64,000 bases of DNA from Halomonas zincidurans B6 (GTDB taxonomy: Bacteria > Pseudomonadota > Gammaproteobacteria > Pseudomonadales > Halomonadaceae), in assembly GCF_000731955.1 (NCBI RefSeq), contig NZ_JNCK01000001.1, forward strand, positions 1,240,001-1,304,000, written 5' to 3'. Shown piece by piece: positions 35,814 to 45,345 of this stretch. The notes beneath the pieces were generated by a model. It did no database searches and had not been told where the DNA came from. It saw only the letters and a list, made by a program, of their open reading frames with translations. How positions within the stretch are numbered: position 1 is the first letter of the stretch; each line of letters begins with the position of its first letter. A program made the translations under genes and the position numbers.

Positions 35814-36779
35814 ATGCTGAGCGAATTCGAGCTCATAGCCCGCTATTTCGCCGACCCCGCGCAGTCCACCGGGGCTGTCGGCTCCGGCGTCGTCCTGGGT
35901 CCCGGCGACGACTGCGCGGTGCTGGCACCGAGCCCCGGCAGCCAGCTGGCGGTCAGCGTCGACACCTCGCTGGTCGAGGTGCATTTTCCTGCCGCTGCGC
36001 CGGCCGTGGCGATCGGTCACCGGGCGTTGGCGGTGGCGCTTAGCGACCTGGCGGCGATGGGCGCGCGGGCGCGTTGGTGCGTGATGGCGATCAGCCTGCC
36101 CGAGGCCGACGACGCCTGGCTGGCCGGTTTCGCCGAGGGTTTCCATGCGTTGTGCCGGGTCTGCGGGGTGACCCTGGTCGGCGGCGACGTGACCCGCGGG
36201 CCGTTGAGCATCACGGTGACCGTGCACGGTGAGTTCCCCGCCGGGCAGGCGTTGACCCGCGGCGGCGGTAAAGCCGGCGACGTGCTGGTGGTGACCGGCG
36301 CGCTGGGTGGCGGCCGCGGCGGCCTGGAAGCCTGGTATGCCGGGGCGCGCGAGCTCGACGACCCGCTGCTGGCCGCCTATCTGCTGCCGCAGCCGCGGTT
36401 GGCGGCGGGCGAGGCGCTGCGCCAGCTGGCCCACAGCGCCATCGATATCTCCGATGGCCTGCTGGTGGATCTCGAACACCTGTGTAGTGCCGCCGGGCTG
36501 GGTGCCGAACTCGACGTCGCCGGCCTGCCGCTGAGCGCCGGCCTGGTGGCGCGGCTCGGCGAGGCGGGGGCGCACGAGGCGGCGCTGTGCGGCGGCGACG
36601 ACTATGAGCTGCTGGTCAGCTTGCCGGCCGCCCGACTCGAAACCGCCCGGCAACGCCTCGCCGCTCTCGATGTACCGCTGACCGCCATCGGCCGCCTGCG
36701 CCGGGCACCGGGCATTGCCGGGGTCGATGCCGGGCTGTTGCGCAACGGCTGGCGACATTTTCCGGAGGGCGCGACATGA
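35814..36779 (+). CDS. thiL: Thiamine-monophosphate kinase ThiL
   Basis: Phosphorylates thiamine monophosphate to thiamine diphosphate (EC 2.7.4.16). About 321 residues; SEFELIARYFA, GPGDDCAVL, the VDTSLVEVHF substrate segment, GGDVTRGPLSITVT and IDISDGLLVDLEHL match the PurM/ThiL family. The start is uncertain: ATG at 35814 gives the usual N terminus, while GTG at 35802 adds four residues; neither has a clear ribosome-binding site. The stop overlaps pgpA by 4 bases. Confidence 0.94.
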   Translation: MLSEFELIARYFADPAQSTGAVGSGVVLGPGDDCAVLAPSPGSQLAVSVDTSLVEVHFPAAAPAVAIGHRALAVALSDLAAMGARARWCVMAISLPEADDAWLAGFAEGFHALCRVCGVTLVGGDVTRGPLSITVTVHGEFPAGQALTRGGGKAGDVLVVTGALGGGRGGLEAWYAGARELDDPLLAAYLLPQPRLAAGEALRQLAHSAIDISDGLLVDLEHLCSAAGLGAELDVAGLPLSAGLVARLGEAGAHEAALCGGDDYELLVSLPAARLETARQRLAALDVPLTAIGRLRRAPGIAGVDAGLLRNGWRHFPEGAT

Positions 36780-37249
36780 ACCGAGCGCCCGCCAGCGTCT
36801 GGCGTCGACCGACGCACTTCTTCGCTTTCGGCCTGGGCAGCGGCGCCGTGCCGTTCGCTCCGGGCACCTTCGGTACCCTGGCGGCGATCCCTTTCTACTG
36901 GCTGCTGTCCGATCTCGAGCTGTCCTGGTATCTGGGGCTGACGCTGTTCGCCGGTCTGGTCGGCATCTGGCTGTGCGGCAAGACCTCGCGGGACCTGGGT
37001 GTCCACGACCATTCGGGGATCGTCTGGGACGAATTCGTCGGTTACTGGCTGACCATGGCCGCGGTGCCGTTCTCATGGGAGACGGCGCTATGGGGGTTCG
37101 TGGTGTTTCGGGTCTTCGACATCATCAAGCCCTGGCCGATTCGCTGGGTCGATCGGCGCATCGCCGGCGGTTTCGGCATCATGTTCGACGACGTGCTCGC
37201 CGGGGTCTACGCCTGGAGTACCATGCATCTGTGGTTCTGGCTGCACTGA
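36776..37249 (+). CDS. pgpA: Phosphatidylglycerophosphatase A PgpA
   Basis: Inner-membrane phosphatase removing phosphate from phosphatidylglycerol-phosphate (EC 3.1.3.27). 157 residues with about four membrane helices. FGLGSGAVPFAPGTFGTLAAI, GIVWDEFVGYWLTM and FRVFDIIKPWPIRWVDR are diagnostic. Last gene of the nrdR-to-pgpA block; coupled to thiL by ATGA overlap. Confidence 0.95.
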   Translation: MNRAPASVWRRPTHFFAFGLGSGAVPFAPGTFGTLAAIPFYWLLSDLELSWYLGLTLFAGLVGIWLCGKTSRDLGVHDHSGIVWDEFVGYWLTMAAVPFSWETALWGFVVFRVFDIIKPWPIRWVDRRIAGGFGIMFDDVLAGVYAWSTMHLWFWLH

Positions 37250-37345
37250 ACAAAGGATTGCTCACTCGGCCCGCTCACGCGCTGGTGCTGGCCGACGGCA
37301 CGCTGCGCCTCAACGACCGCCCGCTGCCCGAATTATCCTTCTAAG

Positions 37346-37374
37346 CTTGAAGTTCACTGCCGATGCCCGCATTG
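37346..37374 (+). promoter_or_regulatory. Sigma32-like heat-shock promoter before lon
   Basis: CTTGAA (37346-37351) matches the sigma32 -35 consensus exactly. After 15 bases, CCGCATTG (37367-37374) resembles the -10 consensus CCCCATnT. It lies about 50 bases before the lon start codon, where lon is heat-induced in other gammaproteobacteria. Based on consensus only. Confidence 0.5.
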
Positions 37375-37422
37375 CATGCAGCATGATGGTCGTCAATGAC
37401 CCAGTGGATACGAAGGTGAACG

Positions 37423-39846
<2,424 letters not shown>

Positions 39847-39854
39847 CGCTCCGA

Positions 39855-39942
39855 GCTAGAATCCTAGAATTCTAGAATCCGTAGGCTGCAATCGGTAATG
39901 CGCGGAAAGCGATGGATGGCTGATAGGATGGATGGCTGATAG
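39855..39942. repeat. Short repeats downstream of lon: CTAGAAT series and 16-base duplication
   Basis: CTAGAATC-like words occur three times (39855-39880), containing a perfect 12-base palindrome CTAGAATTCTAG (39864-39875). Some 30 bases later GATGGATGGCTGATAG is duplicated in tandem (39911-39926, 39927-39942). Both lie between the convergent lon and Met-repeat genes. Confidence 0.85.
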
Positions 39943-39960
39943 AAAGCGTGGAGCAACCGG

Positions 39961-39984
39961 CCGAGCGGCCCGAAGGCCGCTCGG
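39961..39984 (-). terminator. UUCG-tetraloop hairpin between convergent genes
   Basis: Perfect 10-base stem CCGAGCGGCC / GGCCGCTCGG with a 4-base loop. Read on the minus strand the loop is TTCG closed by C-G, an exceptionally stable tetraloop, 11 bases after the stop of the minus-strand gene. No T-run, but the position and the convergent lon gene suggest it terminates one or both transcripts. Confidence 0.65.
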
Positions 39985-39995
39985 AACGGGTTGGT

Positions 39996-40388
39996 TTACT
40001 GGCTGCTGCCGCCGTTCATGCCGCCGCCGTTCATGCTGTCGTCGGTCATGCCGCCGCCGTTCATGCTGTCGCCGTTCATGCCGCCGCCGTTCATGCTGTC
40101 GCCGTTCATGCTGTCGCCGTTCATGCCGGTTCCGCTATCGCTGCCCGTACTGTTGGAGCCTGAGCCCGAAGTTCCGGTGCCCATATCATCGGGGCATTGG
40201 CCGTTACTGTCCTTCATAGCGTCTGAGCATTCCTGTGACATGCCGCCGCTACCCGACTGGCTCATGCCCTCTGTGGAGGTGCCGGTGGGTTCATTGGCGA
40301 GTGCGCTCCCTGCGGTCAGCAGTCCCGTCAGCAATAAAGACGCTGCAAAGGCGTGCAGTTTGGTCGCTTTCTTGGTTGCAGATTCCAT
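39996..40388 (-). CDS. Exported Met-Asn-Gly pentapeptide-repeat protein, function unknown
   Basis: 130 residues. The N terminus is a signal peptide (basic n-region, hydrophobic core ASLLLTGLLTAG, SALA cleavage motif, then NEP). The mature part is low-complexity, rich in Ser, Gly, Asp and Met, with two Cys about 11 residues apart (SQECSDAMKDSNGQCPDD). The C-terminal 40 residues are eight pentapeptides, MNGDS, MNGGG or MTDDS. The start at 40388 has AAGGAGT at good spacing; an upstream in-frame opening to 40481 would bury the signal peptide. I recognise no family. Regularly spaced Met could bind copper or be oxidised sacrificially, but that is speculation. Confidence 0.75.
   Translation of the reverse strand: MESATKKATKLHAFAASLLLTGLLTAGSALANEPTGTSTEGMSQSGSGGMSQECSDAMKDSNGQCPDDMGTGTSGSGSNSTGSDSGTGMNGDSMNGDSMNGGGMNGDSMNGGGMTDDSMNGGGMNGGSSQ
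40005..40124 (-). repeat. Eight 15-base tandem units encoding MNGxx pentapeptides
   Basis: Eight uninterrupted in-frame units of 15 bases. Order in the protein: MNGDS, MNGDS, MNGGG, MNGDS, MNGGG, MTDDS, MNGGG, MNGGS. Unit similarity at the DNA level suggests recent duplication and likely copy-number variability. Confidence 0.9.
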
Positions 40389-40688
40389 GAACAACTCCTT
40401 GATCCGTAGAAATCTTGCCAGGTAGGGCAAGTCTTCGGGCGCGGATGGCCCTTCGACTGACGCTATTTCCCGTCGCGTCATTTTTCACCATAGTTCCACC
40501 CCTCGCCGTGCGCCATGAAAATCTGCGATGTCCCGGCCCGCTGGTTTCGGCTGGGGAGACATGACAGAATCGACAGCCCACCTGGAAACAACTGCAGACC
40601 ATCCGGCCCCACCCTGTCGGGGCTCGACGGGCCGCTGTCAGCGATTGACCGGCTACGGTAGAAGATGGCTAGCCAAGACGAGGATCGC
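40389..40688. other. Divergent intergenic region before ilvD
   Basis: About 300 bases between the divergent Met-repeat gene and ilvD. It holds the AAGGAGT site of the minus-strand gene (about 40395-40401). A TTGACC word at 40644-40649 could be an ilvD -35 box but has no convincing -10 partner. No leader-peptide attenuator with branched-chain codons is recognised. Nothing else can be supported. Confidence 0.4.
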
Positions 40689-42533
40689 ATGCCCGAGTAT
40701 CGCTCACGCACCACCACCGCCGGCCGCAACATGGCCGGCGCCCGCGCCCTGTGGCGCGCCACCGGGATGAACGACGAGGACTTCCACAAGCCGATCGTCG
40801 CCGTCGCCAACTCCTTCACCCAGTTCGTGCCCGGCCACGTCCATCTCAAGGACATGGGCCAACTGGTGGCCCGGGAGATCGAGAAGGCCGGCGGGGTGGC
40901 CAAGGAATTCAACACCATCGCCGTCGACGACGGCATCGCCATGGGCCACGACGGCATGCTCTATTCGCTGCCGAGCCGCGACATCATCGCCGACAGCGTC
41001 GAGTACATGGTCAATGCCCACTGTGCCGATGCGCTGGTGTGCATCTCCAACTGCGACAAGATCACCCCGGGGATGCTGATGGCGGCGATGCGCCTCAACG
41101 TGCCGACGATCTTCGTCTCCGGCGGGCCGATGGAGGCGGGTAAGACGAAACTGCTCGATCACGGCCTGGACCTGGTCGATGCGATGGTGATGGCGGCCGA
41201 CGACAGCGTCGACGACGCCACGCTCGACGAGGTCGAGCGCAGCGCCTGCCCGACCTGCGGCAGCTGCTCGGGGATGTTCACCGCCAACTCGATGAACTGC
41301 CTGACCGAGGCGCTGGGCCTGGCGCTGCCCGGCAACGGCACTATGCTGGCGACCCACAGCGACCGCCGGCGGCTGTTCGAGACCGCCGGCGAGCGCATCG
41401 TCGAGCTGGCCAAGCGCTATTACGAGAATGACGAGGCGCACCTGCTGCCGCGCGCCATCGGTTCCAGGGACGCCTTCAAGAACGCCATGACGCTCGACAT
41501 CGCCATGGGCGGCTCGACCAACACCATCCTGCACTTGCTGGCGGCGGCCCAGGAGGCCGAGGTCGACTTCACCCTGGCCGACATCGACCGGCTTTCCCGC
41601 GAGGTGCCGCAGTTGTGCAAGCTGGCGCCCAACACCCAGCAGTACCACATCGAGGATTGCCATCGTGCCGGCGGCATCATGGGGATTCTCGGCGAGCTCG
41701 ACCGCGCCGGGGTGCTCAACACCGCGGTGCCCACGGTCTACGGCGACAGCCTGGCCGAGGCGCTGGACAGCTGGGACATCATGCGCAACCCGACGCCCGC
41801 GGTAGTCGAGTTCTTCAAGGCCGGCCCCGGCGGCGTGCGCACCCAGCAGGCCTTCTCGCAGTCGGCGCGCTGGCCGAGCCTCGACGGCAACCGGGCCAGC
41901 GGCTGCATTCGCGATCTCGCCCATGCCTTCTCCCGCGAAGGCGGGCTGGCGGTGCTCTACGGCAACATCGCCGAAAACGGCTGCGTGGTGAAGACCGCCG
42001 GTGTCGACGACTCGATTCTGGTATTCGAGGGTCCGGCGCACGTAGTCGAGTCCCAGGATCAGGCGGTCGAGCATGTGCTCGAAGGCAAGGTCAAGGCGGG
42101 TGAGGTGGTAATCATCCGCTACGAAGGCCCGAAGGGCGGGCCGGGCATGCAGGAGATGCTCTATCCGACCTCGTATCTCAAGTCCAAGGGGCTGGGCAAG
42201 GTCTGCGCGCTGCTGACCGACGGACGCTTCTCGGGCGGCACCTCGGGGCTGTCGATCGGCCATGTCTCGCCCGAGGCGGCGGCGGGCGGGGCGATCGGCC
42301 TGGTCGAAAGTGGCGACGTGATTCGCATCGACATTCCCCAGCGGACCATCGACGTGCAGCTGCCTGCCGGGGAGCTGGCGCGACGCCGCGAGGCGATGGA
42401 GGCGCGCGGCAACGAAGCCTGGAAACCGGTCATCCAGCGCGTGCGCAAGGTATCCGCGGCACTCAAGGCCTACGCCTTGCTTGCGACTTCGGCCGACCGC
42501 GGCGCAGTGCGCGATCTCTCCAAGCTCGACTGA
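40689..42533 (+). CDS. ilvD: Dihydroxy-acid dehydratase IlvD
   Basis: Iron-sulfur enzyme of valine/isoleucine/CoA-precursor synthesis (EC 4.2.1.9). 614 residues beginning [20 protein letters not shown], which fixes the start against the ATG at 40665. Cluster/active-site motifs are [31 protein letters not shown], and near the end [22 protein letters not shown]. It stands alone, away from other ilv genes in this window, with a hairpin downstream. Confidence 0.97.
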   Translation: MPEYRSRTTTAGRNMAGARALWRATGMNDEDFHKPIVAVANSFTQFVPGHVHLKDMGQLVAREIEKAGGVAKEFNTIAVDDGIAMGHDGMLYSLPSRDIIADSVEYMVNAHCADALVCISNCDKITPGMLMAAMRLNVPTIFVSGGPMEAGKTKLLDHGLDLVDAMVMAADDSVDDATLDEVERSACPTCGSCSGMFTANSMNCLTEALGLALPGNGTMLATHSDRRRLFETAGERIVELAKRYYENDEAHLLPRAIGSRDAFKNAMTLDIAMGGSTNTILHLLAAAQEAEVDFTLADIDRLSREVPQLCKLAPNTQQYHIEDCHRAGGIMGILGELDRAGVLNTAVPTVYGDSLAEALDSWDIMRNPTPAVVEFFKAGPGGVRTQQAFSQSARWPSLDGNRASGCIRDLAHAFSREGGLAVLYGNIAENGCVVKTAGVDDSILVFEGPAHVVESQDQAVEHVLEGKVKAGEVVIIRYEGPKGGPGMQEMLYPTSYLKSKGLGKVCALLTDGRFSGGTSGLSIGHVSPEAAAGGAIGLVESGDVIRIDIPQRTIDVQLPAGELARRREAMEARGNEAWKPVIQRVRKVSAALKAYALLATSADRGAVRDLSKLD

Positions 42534-42576
42534 GTGGCCGCTGCGTGATTTATGACGTTCTTGATTTACAGAATAA

Positions 42577-42600
42577 GACCCGCGGCGCAGGCCGCGGGTC
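42577..42600. terminator. Strong hairpin between ilvD and a minus-strand micro-ORF
   Basis: Perfect 10-base stem GACCCGCGGC / GCCGCGGGTC with a GCAG loop, 43 bases after the ilvD stop. On the minus strand it is followed by TTATTCTG, on the plus strand by CTGGAATTTC; neither is a full T-run. It probably serves as a bidirectional terminator. Confidence 0.7.
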
Positions 42601-42678
42601 CTGGAATTTCGAATTGCTGATCGTCGCCGTGCCCTGTATCACTGACTGAGTACCCCCGACTGGCCACAACGACAGTCA

Positions 42679-42789
42679 TTACGCGGCCTGAGGTATACCC
42701 TCGGCGGCTTCGTTCTCGAGCGCTTCGAGCTGGCATTCGATGACATACCATACGTTCAGCAATTCCAGACTTTCTTCGCAACAGCACAT
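42679..42789 (-). CDS. Candidate Cys-rich 36-residue micro-protein
   Basis: A 36-codon open frame starting MCCCEESLELLNVWYVIECQ and ending in an acidic, Ala-rich tail (ALENEAAEGIPQAA). Three consecutive Cys follow the start Met and a fourth is at position 19; the middle is an amphipathic helix by appearance. GGGAG sits upstream at acceptable distance, and a strong hairpin lies 79 bases downstream. It fills an otherwise gene-free stretch. A thiol- or metal-binding peptide is possible, but no family is known to me and expression is unproven. Confidence 0.45.
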   Translation of the reverse strand: MCCCEESLELLNVWYVIECQLEALENEAAEGIPQAA

Positions 42790-42833
42790 TGTCGCTATCT
42801 CCCGGGCCGAGTGGATAAAACATGCACCGCTCA

Positions 42834-42851
42834 CTTACAGTGGGTTGTAAG
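42834..42851. promoter_or_regulatory. Inverted repeat in the divergent region
   Basis: CTTACA-N6-TGTAAG (42834-42839 and 42846-42851), 45 bases upstream of the micro-ORF start and about 110 before the oxidoreductase gene. A candidate operator; nothing links it to a named regulator. Confidence 0.35.
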
Positions 42852-42901
42852 AAGTATGGCTGCTTAGACCAAGGTCGACATGACATTTTCTTGAACGTTT
42901 T

Positions 42902-42930
42902 TTGATGGTCAACGTGCTCTTTTTGTATAA
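42902..42930 (+). promoter_or_regulatory. Sigma70-like promoter of the YdgJ-like oxidoreductase gene
   Basis: TTGATG (42902-42907), 17-base spacer, GTATAA (42925-42930), in an AT-rich patch 33 bases before the start codon. Confidence 0.5.
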
Positions 42931-42962
42931 GCACGCTGGCCTGTATGGACAAGGAGGAAGCA

Positions 42963-44039
42963 ATGAGGGAGTCGTTCAACGTCGGTCTGGTGGGTTACGG
43001 GTTTTCCAGTCAAACGTTCCATGTGCCGCTGATTCGCGCAACCCCGGGGCTCGAACTGGTGGCTGTCTCGTCGAGCGATGCCGCCAAGGTGCATGCCGGG
43101 CTGCCCGATGTCGCGGTGGAGGTCAGCCCGCACGCGTTGTTCGCGCGCAGCGATATCGATCTGGTGGTGATTCCCACGCCCAACGAGACCCACTATCCGC
43201 TGGCCAAGGCAGCGCTCGCTGCCGGCAAGAACGTGGTGGTCGACAAACCTTTTACCATCACCTTGAGCGAGGGGCGCCAGCTCAAGAGCCAGGCCGAGAA
43301 CGCCGGTAAATTGCTGTCGGTGTTCCATAATCGGCGCTGGGACAGCGACTTCATGACTGTGCGTGAGCTGCTCGAGGCCGGCACGTTGGGAAGAGTGGTG
43401 CACTTCGAGTCGCATTTCGACCGCTTTCGTCCCGAGGTACGCCAGCGCTGGCGCGAACAAGCCAAGCCGGGGGCCGGGATCTGGTACGACCTGGGACCGC
43501 ATCTGCTCGATCAGGTGCGCGCGCTGTTCGGCATGCCCCAGACGATCCTGCTCGACCTCGTCCAGCGTCGGGATGACGCCCAGATCGACGACGATTTCCA
43601 TGCCTTGCTCGATTACGGCAATTGTCGTGTTGTCCTGCATGCGGCGACGCTGGTGGCGTCCGAGTCGCCACGGTTCGCGATCCACGGCACCGCCGGCAGT
43701 TATGTCAAGTATGGACTCGACCCGCAGGAGGATCGTCTGAAAGCCGGCGAGACACCGGCACCACAGTGGGGCGAGGATCCACGCAACGGCACCCTGACCC
43801 TGCGTGACGGCGAGGGGGAGGGGGCGCCATTGATTAGCCGCGAGCAACCGACTCGACCGGGCGACTATCTGGCCTATTACGCCGCTATCCGCGCTGCGCT
43901 GCGCGGCCAGGCCAGCAACCCCGTGCCGCTCGACGAGGCGTTGGCGGTCATGCAGCTTATCGAGGCGGGGTTGGACAGCTCGCGTCAGCAGCGCTGGGTG
44001 CGCATCAAGGAAAGCGGCCTCAACAAGCTGCGCGGATAG
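42963..44039 (+). CDS. Gfo/Idh/MocA-family oxidoreductase, YdgJ-like
   Basis: 358-residue NAD(P)-dependent dehydrogenase. The Rossmann start VGLVGYGFSSQTFHVPLI, VVVDKPFTITLSEG (DKP in place of the common EKP) and WYDLGPHLLDQ resemble YdgJ. The substrate is unknown, perhaps a sugar or inositol-like polyol. The start at 42963 has AAGGAGG at good spacing; an ATG at 42945 precedes that site. Monocistronic, with its own promoter-like region and a terminator. Confidence 0.85.
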   Translation: MRESFNVGLVGYGFSSQTFHVPLIRATPGLELVAVSSSDAAKVHAGLPDVAVEVSPHALFARSDIDLVVIPTPNETHYPLAKAALAAGKNVVVDKPFTITLSEGRQLKSQAENAGKLLSVFHNRRWDSDFMTVRELLEAGTLGRVVHFESHFDRFRPEVRQRWREQAKPGAGIWYDLGPHLLDQVRALFGMPQTILLDLVQRRDDAQIDDDFHALLDYGNCRVVLHAATLVASESPRFAIHGTAGSYVKYGLDPQEDRLKAGETPAPQWGEDPRNGTLTLRDGEGEGAPLISREQPTRPGDYLAYYAAIRAALRGQASNPVPLDEALAVMQLIEAGLDSSRQQRWVRIKESGLNKLRG

Positions 44040-44083
44040 CGGCGGCTGCGAGGCTTGGCCTCGCCCGAATCCTTTCATGAGGG

Positions 44084-44107
44084 CCCCGGCAACCGTCGGG
44101 GTTCTTT
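44084..44107 (+). terminator. Intrinsic terminator after the oxidoreductase gene
   Basis: Stem CCCCGGC / GTCGGGG (one G-U pair) with an AACC loop, followed by TTCTTT, 45 bases after the stop codon. Confidence 0.8.
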
Positions 44108-44163
44108 GCGTTTGCGGGCCCGGTTGTGCGCAGGCTGTGATTGTCGGCTTGGTTTTGGCAGGC

Positions 44164-44216
44164 GTAGCTATTAGTCAGCTACTAAAGTTGTAGTGCAATA
44201 ATTAGTCTGCTATCAT
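44164..44216 (+). promoter_or_regulatory. Promoter with duplicated ATTAGTC-n-GCTA operator-like boxes
   Basis: A good sigma70 promoter: TTGTAG (44188-44193), 17-base spacer, TATCAT (44211-44216), 80 bases before the start codon. ATTAGTCAGCTA (44170-44181) and ATTAGTCTGCTA (44201-44212) are direct repeats differing at one position, 31 bases apart (three helical turns). The second overlaps the -10 box, the first sits upstream of the -35 box. The first also lies in an inverted repeat GTAGCT-N7-AGCTAC (44164-44182). The arrangement suggests a repressor binding cooperatively. Confidence 0.6.
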
Positions 44217-44295
44217 GTTTTGCATCGACGAGGCGCCACGAACGCCGAGTCCGATGGCCTTTCGGCCAAGTATCTTTCAAAAGGAGATGAGCAAC

Positions 44296-44625
44296 ATGAA
44301 AAGCGTAAAGAGCCTGCCCCTGACTTCTCTGCTGCTGGCCTCGGCACTGGTATTTTCCGGCGCCGCACTGGCCCAAACAAGCAGCAGCCTGGCACCCGAT
44401 CACGGCCTTGATCGTGGTCATCAGGTTCCGCCGGCATACCCGGCCCGGGATGTCCGCAACACGTCGATCAACCTGGATAGTCAATCGGCGGTCGTCGAGC
44501 GCAGCGTGAGCCTGGTGCCCGATGGCGGCGTCGATGCCAGGCAGCACCAGGCACCGAGCGAAGCGCAAGTAGATACCCGTACCGCCTACAATGTCAGCCC
44601 GCTGGTAAGCGATGCCGGTGTATAA
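44296..44625 (+). CDS. Exported three-block GVD-repeat protein, copy A
   Basis: 109 residues. Signal peptide with hydrophobic core SLLLASALVFSGAA and ALA cleavage before Gln27. The mature chain has three blocks shared with the two genes at 44722-45111 and 45346-45726: LAPDHGLD at 32-39 followed by GHQVPP, LVPDGGVD at 73-80, and TAYNVSPLVSDAGV at 96-109, where the protein stops just before the expected Asp. AAGGAG lies 9 bases before the ATG at 44296; the ATG at 44287 abuts it and is rejected. Mature protein soluble and probably periplasmic or secreted. Family unknown to me. Confidence 0.8.
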   Translation: MKSVKSLPLTSLLLASALVFSGAALAQTSSSLAPDHGLDRGHQVPPAYPARDVRNTSINLDSQSAVVERSVSLVPDGGVDARQHQAPSEAQVDTRTAYNVSPLVSDAGV

Positions 44626-44672
44626 CGACTGATAGAATTGCCACCGGTCGCGCGCTTGCGGTGACCGTGCAA

Positions 44673-44706
44673 CGAACAGACCTCGGCCAAGGCCGAGGTC
44701 TGTTCG
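44673..44706. terminator. Bidirectional terminator, perfect 16-base stem
   Basis: CGAACAGACCTCGGCC and its exact reverse complement separated by AA (44673-44688, 44691-44706), between the convergent stops at 44625 and 44722. Its symmetry suits termination of both genes, although no long T-run flanks it. Confidence 0.75.
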
Positions 44707-44721
44707 TAGGGGTGAGTGCGT

Positions 44722-45111
44722 TCAAGGACTATTGGAATCGATGTGATCGTCTTCGGCATCGACGCCGCTGTCGTCGACCAGCGGCTCGCTGGAATAGGAG
44801 GTCCAGTCAGTCGAGTTGCCGGATTGGGCCATGCCGTTGGCTCGCTCCTCTTGGGCATCGACGCCGTTGGCCGGCGCCAGCGTTTCTGCACCGCTGTTGG
44901 TGTCATTCATCATATCCGCGTCTTGCATGTCTTCCATGCCGTTGGTGGACATGGGCTGCGATGCATCGGGCTGGACCTGATGGCCGGAGTCGACGCCGCT
45001 ATCCGGGGCCAGTTCCGAGGTCTGCTGGGCGAAGGCAAGCGTGGAAACGCTCAGCAATGCGGCCAGCAGCACCGTTGTCGCTACGGGTGCGAAGCGTTTG
45101 AAATTCTGCAT
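44722..45111 (-). CDS. Exported three-block GVD-repeat protein, copy B
   Basis: 129 residues. Signal peptide with core VATTVLLAALLSVSTLA and cleavage after AFA. The mature chain is strongly acidic, with the same three blocks: LAPDSGVD at 34-41 followed by SGHQVQP, LAPANGVD at 78-85, and TSYSSEPLVDDSGVD ending at 118. A Met/Asp-rich linker (MEDMQDADMMND) joins blocks 1 and 2. The start at 45111 has AAGGAG seven bases away; a GTG at 45117 is less likely. Function unknown; the Asp/Gly spacing recalls calcium-binding loops, but no canonical EF-hand or thrombospondin-3 motif is complete. Confidence 0.8.
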   Translation of the reverse strand: MQNFKRFAPVATTVLLAALLSVSTLAFAQQTSELAPDSGVDSGHQVQPDASQPMSTNGMEDMQDADMMNDTNSGAETLAPANGVDAQEERANGMAQSGNSTDWTSYSSEPLVDDSGVDAEDDHIDSNSP

Positions 45112-45297
45112 GTTCACTCTCCTTACCTAGTGTGTCCCAGGGGCCCGGCGTATGTCGTGTGCGTGCGCCCAGGGTGTCCATGGCCGGACATCGATGAATA
45201 CGTTGGCCGACCCAGGATGGATTCAGCGAATGCGATAAAAATCGTTCGTGTAAAGGTACAGGCTGCGGTAGGTGATTATCGATAGCGGCACGTTTAC

Positions 45298-45320
45298 AAA
45301 AAACCCCGGCCGGAGCCGGG
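45298..45320 (-). terminator. Rho-independent terminator of GVD-repeat gene copy C
   Basis: On the minus strand, stem CCCCGGC / GCCGGGG with a TCCG loop followed by five T, 25 bases after the stop at 45346. Textbook form. Confidence 0.88.
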
Positions 45321-45345
45321 GTCGTGTCATACCGAGAACGAGGGG

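Noticed and set aside
37250..37344. Short in-frame stretch after pgpA (LTRPAHALVLADGTL...) reminiscent of the start of carbamoyl-phosphate synthase small subunit
   Set aside because: Only about 28 codons, no ribosome-binding site, and the resemblance is too short to mean anything.
42566..42979. 137-codon minus-strand frame covering the region after ilvD
   Set aside because: It runs through the hairpin, has no ribosome-binding site and a non-protein-like composition; the 36-codon frame inside the same region in another frame is the better candidate.
44182..44568. Minus-strand frame opposite the exported GVD-repeat gene copy A
   Set aside because: No signal peptide or family; the plus-strand gene has promoter, ribosome-binding site, signal peptide and paralogues.
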